A stretch of 64,000 nucleotides of DNA, taken from contig NZ_CP009170.1 in the NCBI RefSeq assembly GCF_000763575.1, positions 645,501 to 709,500 on the forward strand. Direction: 5' to 3'. Under the pieces are notes generated by a model. It did not search any database. It was not told where the DNA came from and was given only the letters and a program-made list of their open reading frames with translations. The translations under genes were made by a program, and so were the position numbers. How positions within the stretch are numbered: the first letter of the stretch is position 1; every line of letters starts with the position of its first letter. Shown in pieces: positions 62,511 through 64,000 of the stretch. The DNA comes from Thermoanaerobacter kivui (GTDB taxonomy: Bacteria > Bacillota > Thermoanaerobacteria > Thermoanaerobacterales > Thermoanaerobacteraceae).

Positions 62511-63458
62511 TTGGAGGAAGAAATTTCATTAAGAGAACTTATTGAGGTAATTTTAAAATATAAAAAAACAATCATTATTGTAACTCTTGCTGCAACTTTA
62601 GTAGCAGCAGTGCTTAGTTTTTTCATAATAAAACCCACCTATGAAGCTACTACAACTTTGTCTGTTACTGATGTAACACCTGAAACAGGTTTTTTTGGTT
62701 CGAATACCACGGTTATTCTTCCGGGGAAAGATTCAGATCTGCCGGCAGTACAAAGTGACAGCATAGAAAAAGATTTATCTTTGTTGCTGTCTTCACTTTT
62801 GAAATATCCTGATATGTCAGTGGAGGCATTTAAAGAAGAGGTTACTAATCCTATTGTTCTTATGAATACTGTAAAACAATTAGGATTAGATCCTCAAAAG
62901 TACACAGTAGAAAATTTAAAAAAGCAAATTTCAGTTTCTGTTGTTAATAATACAAATCTTATAACAGTAACTGTAAAGGAAAATGATCCAAAGCTTGCGG
63001 CAAAAATTGCAGATACAATAGCCCAAAATTTTCGGACTTATATCATTGAGAGGAATAACAGGCAGACAGATAAATTAATCGAAACTTTGAACAAACTTAT
63101 AACTCTCCAAAATGATAAAATAAAAGAGGCAACAGCGGAACTTAATAAAGTTCAAACAAATTCTCAAGACAAGCTTTTAATTGAGCAGAAACAAAAACAG
63201 TTGGATTTACTAAAAAGCACACGAGATATAATGTTAGAAAAATATAATATACTGGAATTGGTTAAAGAATCAGACCTTGGCAAACAGAGTATTCTTATAA
63301 CTAGCAAAGCGTTAGTGCCGGATAAACCAGTAGCTCCTAAAAAGTTGTTGAATATAATTATAGCATTTATGTTGGGACTTATGGTCAGTATTTTTATAGT
63401 GTTTTTTATGGAATATTGGAAAAATACTGACCCTAAAAGAACTACTGTAAAAGCTTAG
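62511..63458 (+). CDS. Wzz/YveK-type polysaccharide chain-length determinant
   Basis: This 315-residue protein begins EEEISLRELIEVILKYKKTII, has a membrane helix at about 18-38, a large extracytoplasmic region with a coiled coil (~185-260) and a second membrane helix near 283-303. The VPDKPVAPKKLLN segment before the last helix is the Pro-rich Wzz motif. Such polysaccharide co-polymerases set chain length and often work with a separate tyrosine kinase. TTG start after AAAGGAGA. A fragment closely like residues 43-80 survives at 22979-23085. Confidence 0.9.
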   Translation: MEEEISLRELIEVILKYKKTIIIVTLAATLVAAVLSFFIIKPTYEATTTLSVTDVTPETGFFGSNTTVILPGKDSDLPAVQSDSIEKDLSLLLSSLLKYPDMSVEAFKEEVTNPIVLMNTVKQLGLDPQKYTVENLKKQISVSVVNNTNLITVTVKENDPKLAAKIADTIAQNFRTYIIERNNRQTDKLIETLNKLITLQNDKIKEATAELNKVQTNSQDKLLIEQKQKQLDLLKSTRDIMLEKYNILELVKESDLGKQSILITSKALVPDKPVAPKKLLNIIIAFMLGLMVSIFIVFFMEYWKNTDPKRTTVKA

Positions 63459-63483
63459 GAGAAAAGAGGAAAGGGGTTTAAAA

Positions 63484-64000
63484 ATGGCAGAAGAGGAACT
63501 TGAATTGCGAGAAATTTTTCTTATTACGAGAAAAAGAGCAAAAATGATAGTAAGTATAACTCTTTTATCGATTATAATGAGTGGGATATTTTCATATTTC
63601 ATTGCTACTCCTGTGTATAAAGCGAGTACTTCTTTGATAGTCAGCAGAACACAAAGTTCCGCGCTTAACAATAGTCAGATACAAGTTCAAGATATACAAA
63701 CTAGTAGGATGCTAGCTGCCACTTATAGTGAATTTGTTAAAAGCAGGAGGGTTTTGCAGCCAGTAATTGAGAGACTGAGCAACTTTGGACAAGGCGGATA
63801 CTGGATTAGCCCTGAGTTTTGCAGCCAGTAATTGAGAGACTGAGACTACCTCTAACTGTTGACCAATTAAAAAATAGTGTAGATGTAGCAGCTAAAGGTA
63901 ACACAGAGATTATTGAGATAAGCGTAAAAAATAGTGACCCTCGTAAAGCAGCAGAAATAGCAAATGCGATTGCGGATTCATTTGTGGAAAACATTGTAAA
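63484..64000 (+). pseudogene. Second Wzz-type gene, broken by an insertion with duplication; runs off the window
   Basis: The first 100 codons read as a Wzz-type protein (ELELREIFLITRKRAKMIVS, a membrane helix, PVYKASTSLIVSRT, MLAATYSEFVKSRRVLQPVIERL). At 63780 a 36-bp foreign stretch is followed by a second copy (63816-63844) of the 29 bases at 63751-63779, adding 65 bp and a stop. Past the second copy the normal frame resumes (LPLTVDQLKNSV, IIEISVKNSDPRKAAEIANAIADSF) to the window end. Removing the 65 bp restores the gene. It is therefore off or reversibly switched. Confidence 0.88.

Overview
The window reads as one AT-rich chromosome segment of a thermophilic, anaerobic, low-GC Firmicute close to Thermoanaerobacter/Caldanaerobacter. 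This placement is inferred from base composition, strong AGGAGG-type ribosome sites with many GTG/TTG starts, an H-NOX chemoreceptor of the type known from Caldanaerobacter tengcongensis, a GerMN-domain lipoprotein, and a LoaP antiterminator. No rRNA, tRNA or CRISPR array was found.

Region 1 (1-16807) is the 3' part of a surface-polysaccharide or glycoprotein-glycan cluster, all on the plus strand. It carries a WbpA/B/D/E/I-type set for a diacetamido-uronic acid sugar (the 2-epimerase is broken), several glycosyltransferases (one broken by a 13-bp tandem duplication), an O-antigen ligase/polymerase-like protein, a complete PglF/PglE/PglD set for UDP-diacetylbacillosamine with a PglC-like phosphoglycosyl transferase, and a UDP-sugar 4-epimerase.

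Region 2 (16841-23085) is a three-gene insert: a TM2 + TerB-N/TerB-C protein, a BrxD-like (DUF2791) ATPase and an Lhr/BrxHI-like helicase. A second, decayed copy of the 3' end of the upstream epimerase gene lies immediately downstream, so the insert sits between direct repeats. It is followed by scraps of transposase, manC and wzz genes. This is my best candidate for an under-described defence or DNA-processing island.

Region 3 (23403-44750) is mixed. It holds a GerMN lipoprotein, SdpI-like, pRiA4b ORF-3-like, Uma2 and Rpn-type nuclease genes, an McrBC-type restriction pair, a broken H-NOX chemoreceptor whose 3' end is fused to an Rpn gene tail, HtpX/LemA, a YfcE phosphodiesterase, an aldo/keto reductase fragment, RtcB, an IS3 element, a PIN toxin-antitoxin pair, an MNT/HEPN pair and a MIF-like tautomerase.

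Region 4 (44772-55808) is a complete four-gene Wadjet (JetABCD, type II by family content), followed by an MntA/HepT pair, a beta-CASP nuclease, and a ~300-bp GC-rich inverted-repeat element.

Region 5 (55830-64000) has pdxS-pdxT with a group IIC intron 5' remnant directly behind the pdxT terminator, an amino-acid permease with an N-terminal frameshift, a PhzF scrap, and then the start of a second polysaccharide cluster: loaP, a phosphohexomutase, galU, wzz and a broken second wzz that runs off the window.

Two themes cut across regions. Surface-glycan genes are repeatedly damaged by short duplications, and several other lesions are single-base changes in A runs. Those A-run lesions could be real decay, slippage or sequencing error. 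Start sites below were chosen mainly by ribosome-site spacing.
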